Source: Deltaproteobacteria bacterium (GTDB lineage Bacteria; Desulfobacterota; Desulfobulbia; Desulfobulbales; Desulfurivibrionaceae). Taken from it: a stretch of 64,000 nt of DNA. The position numbers were made by a program, and so were the translations under genes. Positions 63,789 to 64,000 of the stretch are shown in pieces. The DNA is taken from contig DUZW01000006.1 of the NCBI GenBank assembly GCA_013349295.1, positions 44,539 to 108,538 on the forward strand, read 5' to 3'. Below the pieces are notes generated by a model, which did not search any database, was not told the origin of the DNA, and was given only the letters and a program-made list of their open reading frames with translations. Position 1 is the first letter of the stretch; the number at the start of each line of letters is the position of its first letter.

Positions 63789-64000
63789 TCACGCCGCCGG
63801 GGCGATTTCTTCCAATTGGGCCATCTCTTCCTCATAGAGCAGCTGCTCCACATTGAGCAAAATCTTCACCTGATCATTGATCTTGCCCATGCCCTGCAAA
63901 AACCGGCTCCGCTTGCCCTTCCCTTTTTCCGGCGGCGCCTCCACCTGCGACTCGGGGATATCCACCACCTCCTGCACCTTGTCCACCACCAGACCGATGG
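63789..64000 (-). CDS. cheW: CheW coupling protein, C-terminal part
   Basis: The last 70 or so codons of a CheW gene that enters from the right edge. IGLVVDKVQEVVDIPESQVE is the conserved beta-barrel segment of CheW, followed by GMGKINDQVKILLNVEQLLY and a short acidic tail. CheW links receptors to CheA. The start is outside the window. It precedes the receptor gene by 27 bases in the same orientation. Confidence 0.9.
   Translation of the reverse strand, partial: IGLVVDKVQEVVDIPESQVEAPPEKGKGKRSRFLQGMGKINDQVKILLNVEQLLYEEEMAQLEEIAPAA

Overview
The window reads as chromosomal DNA of a Gram-negative delta-type proteobacterium. The most likely group is Desulfobacterota near the Desulfobulbaceae, but that is inferred from gene content and moderately high GC, not from a marker gene. 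Support comes from an FmdE/MoeA molybdopterin pair, a TauE plus TIGR02186 pair beside PEP-synthase-like proteins, and a large chemotaxis cluster with CheX, CheD and HDOD genes. No tRNA, rRNA, CRISPR array, insertion sequence or prophage gene was recognised. Genes are dense and often overlap by the ATGA or GTGA pattern.

Layout. 0-20 kb is mostly housekeeping: FmdE and MoeA-like proteins, ArfB, a hibernation factor fused to a cold-shock domain, a DksA/TraR zinc-finger protein, a TPR-methyltransferase, an M20 amidohydrolase, a V4R sensor with a diguanylate cyclase, an envelope pair (glucosaminidase and polysaccharide deacetylase), topoisomerase IV (parE-parC), and pepF-SUI1-GIY-YIG-epimerase ending in a 7-bp tandem repeat. 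20-27 kb holds a CheX, a YyaL-type thioredoxin-fold protein, an unrecognised membrane protein with a CCHC zinc knuckle, a methyltransferase, a small membrane protein and a phosphatase.

27-41 kb is the most unusual part. Three paralogous proteins each carry a PEP-synthase-type ATP-grasp domain and a swivelling phospho-His domain. The PEP/pyruvate TIM barrel is replaced by a shared C-terminal domain I do not recognise. They are interleaved with a histidine kinase and response regulator, and preceded by TIGR02186, TauE and a UspA-like gene. A near-consensus sigma-54 promoter with two matching 19-bp upstream palindromes sits in front of the set, directly downstream of an NtrC-family regulator gene. 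I read this as one sigma-54-controlled system with a probable ATP-dependent dikinase chemistry of unknown substrate.

41-51 kb holds a possible small selenoprotein (in-frame TGA inside a zinc ribbon), a ClC transporter with a dGTPase-like gene, and an acetate module: AcuC-type deacetylase, AcuB-type CBS protein, ADP-forming acetyl-CoA synthetase, and a CoA-transferase fused to a GNAT acetyltransferase. 51-64 kb is a signalling and chemotaxis region: REC-Hpt, several single-domain response regulators, CheX-like, HDOD, CheD, Hpt, CheA with two Hpt domains and a MshEN-like insert, CheB, CheR, a chemoreceptor and the end of CheW.

Two small genes would be missed by ordinary ORF calling: a Cys-rich protein at 8846-9061 with a GTG start, and a gene at 26939-27177 interrupted by a frameshift in a five-base homopolymer.
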